A DNA stretch of 64,000 bases from Rhodohalobacter barkolensis (GTDB lineage Bacteria > Bacteroidota > Rhodothermia > Balneolales > Balneolaceae). The notes beneath the pieces are model-generated. The model saw nothing but the letters and a program-made list of their open reading frames with translations. It made no database searches and was not told where the DNA came from. Both the position numbers and the translations under genes were made by a program. The DNA lies in the NCBI RefSeq assembly GCF_002834295.1, contig NZ_PISP01000003.1, forward strand, positions 496,001-560,000, written 5' to 3'. Shown here in pieces: positions 62,981-64,000 of this stretch (its first letter is position 1; every line of letters starts with the position of its first letter).

Positions 62981-64000
62981 TTAGTTGGTCTGTATTCGTT
63001 GAATAAAGTTATTTGAACTGTAGGGCGATGGAAGTTCTGCCGCCTCTTCCTGAGCATCCGTCAATGTTGGGAACTGGCCTACACTTACCCGCCAAACGGT
63101 TTCACCGCGAACAAGTCTTGGACTAACCAATACACGGTAGCCGTCTGAAACTAAATTCGCTGCTTGCTGGCGAGCTCGTTCTTCACTCTGCAATGAGTGG
63201 AGCACAATGGAGTATCCGTCGTTAGCCTCTTCAACCAAATCACCGTTCAAACCATAGATTGACTGTTCAGATTCAGTTGTAGCCGACGGCTCTTCTTCTG
63301 TTACTGCTGTTTCTTCTTCAGGTTCCACAGGAGTAAGTACAGCCTGCTGCTCTTCTTCAAGTGCAGGATCCGTCTGCGAAGGCTGCTCCGTTTCTTGAGC
63401 GGGTTGATTTTGAGATGACGTTGAATCCGAGTCGTCAAACAGTGAAGGTATGATGAAAAACCCGGCTACGATCAGTATGATGATTAACCCAATACTGATC
63501 ACCATCATGATTGGGTCGCGCTGCTTGTCTGAAGTCTTAACGGGTTTCTTTTTCGCTGATTTCGGTTTTTTCTCTTTAGGCTGAACCGGTTCCGCTTCTT
63601 CCTCTACTTCAGCAGCAGGTTCTTCAAAGATTTTGCTTAAATCATCTTCAGACTCATCATCGGCTTCAACTTTTTCTGAGTCATCGTCATCATCATCGAG
63701 AACAAATGCAGTCTCACTTTCAAATTCTTCTCCTGTTTCCGGCTCAATCTCTTTCCGGTCCTCAATATCCTCATCGTCGTCATCGTCCATAAGAAAAGAA
63801 AACGGATCCTCTTCCGGAACTTCTTCCTCTTTTTTCTCTTCAGAACCTTTCATTTTAGAGGATGCATCTCCCAGCAATCCTGAAAACGGATCAATGTCCC
63901 GGTCAACTTTATCCGGGGGTGAGATCAAAGCGCCTCCGTCAGGTCCTTCGGCATCATCCTCAATCGGCAGATCGTCTTCGTCGCTATCACTTCCGGAATC
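62981..64000 (-). CDS. SPOR-domain protein, N-terminus beyond the window (partial)
   Basis: The frame is open to the window edge (visible ~340 residues), so the true start lies outside; a TTG at 63928 is not a likely start. The N-terminal ~150 visible residues are very acidic (FLMDDDDDEDIEDRKE), then comes a Lys-rich stretch (PKEKKPKSAKKKPVK), a membrane helix (MVISIGLIIILIVAGFFIIP), a Glu/Thr/Pro-rich linker and a C-terminal SPOR domain (YSIVLHSLQSEERARQQAAN; VWRVSVGQFPTLTDAQEEAA) that binds denuded peptidoglycan at septa. It precedes exbB, exbD and tonB in an operon. Its role in that unit is inferred to be cell envelope related. Confidence 0.85.
   Translation of the reverse strand, partial: DSGSDSDEDDLPIEDDAEGPDGGALISPPDKVDRDIDPFSGLLGDASSKMKGSEEKKEEEVPEEDPFSFLMDDDDDEDIEDRKEIEPETGEEFESETAFVLDDDDDDSEKVEADDESEDDLSKIFEEPAAEVEEEAEPVQPKEKKPKSAKKKPVKTSDKQRDPIMMVISIGLIIILIVAGFFIIPSLFDDSDSTSSQNQPAQETEQPSQTDPALEEEQQAVLTPVEPEEETAVTEEEPSATTESEQSIYGLNGDLVEEANDGYSIVLHSLQSEERARQQAANLVSDGYRVLVSPRLVRGETVWRVSVGQFPTLTDAQEEAAELPSPYSSNNFIQRIQTN

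Overview
The window is one continuous piece of bacterial chromosome with dense coding and moderate GC. The gene content points to a Gram-negative of the Bacteroidota/Balneolota/FCB type: a one-component hybrid two-component regulator (sensor, kinase, receiver and AraC helix-turn-helix in one chain), ExbB-ExbD-TonB, TamA-TamB, DUF4199, a SPOR protein and many lipoproteins. Shine-Dalgarno sequences are clear in front of several genes, which fits Balneolota better than classical Bacteroidia; this placement is inference. No rRNA, tRNA, CRISPR array, phage or recognisable transposase/integrase gene was seen.

Layout. 0-6 kb: the tail of one histidine kinase, then a 1,996-residue kinase with eight tandem sensory modules. 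6-11.4 kb: msrB and a 1,466-residue HTCS regulator with two 7-bladed propellers. 11.4-12.1 kb: a patch of interspersed repeats. 12.3-18 kb: SnoaL-like lipoprotein, SDR reductase, orphan receiver, tandem cupredoxin lipoprotein, a kinase relic and a truncated APC permease. 18.2-23.4 kb: a tight operon GAF-PP2C phosphatase / tandem ABM protein / Ser-Thr kinase-TPR / small secreted protein. 23.6-29.2 kb: kinase relic, 5-GAF histidine kinase, receiver relic, receiver-PP2C phosphatase and a convergent STAS protein. 29.4-36 kb: gamma-glutamyltransferase operon, GroES-like protein, MBL hydrolase plus zinc ribbon, P1 peptidase, patatin, GNAT. 36-39.9 kb: small accessory genes including a HigBA-type toxin-antitoxin pair, with two sites that have the fold of integron attC sites. 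40-46.3 kb: thioredoxin, alcohol dehydrogenase, LprI-like protein, KatG, and a four-helix-bundle (23S IVS type) gene bracketed by 93-bp direct repeats. 46.2-57 kb: M14 peptidase, DUF4199, matrixin-like protease, TamB and TamA. 57-60.1 kb: second M14 lipoprotein, a DUF559 nuclease gene inside inverted repeats, Sco1 and PCuAC copper chaperones. 60.2-64 kb: a repeat element, a methyltransferase without a normal start codon, and the SPOR/ExbB/ExbD/TonB operon running off the window.

How genes work together. The first 29 kb is a signalling island. Two multi-sensor kinases, an HTCS, single receivers, two PP2C-type phosphatases and a STAS protein suggest phosphorelay output into a partner-switching anti-sigma network; the matching anti-sigma kinase is not in the window. 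MsrB, KatG and thioredoxin serve oxidative stress repair; Sco1 and PCuAC serve copper delivery to cytochrome oxidase; TamAB and TonB/ExbBD serve the outer membrane.

The most unusual features are (1) short palindromic repeat elements inserted in frame at matching places in both multi-sensor kinases; (2) the same architecture (paired hairpin units in inverted orientation) as a free intergenic element and around a DUF559 nuclease gene; (3) two attC-like sites with the diagnostic extrahelical bases but no integrase; (4) a four-helix-bundle gene between direct hairpin repeats.
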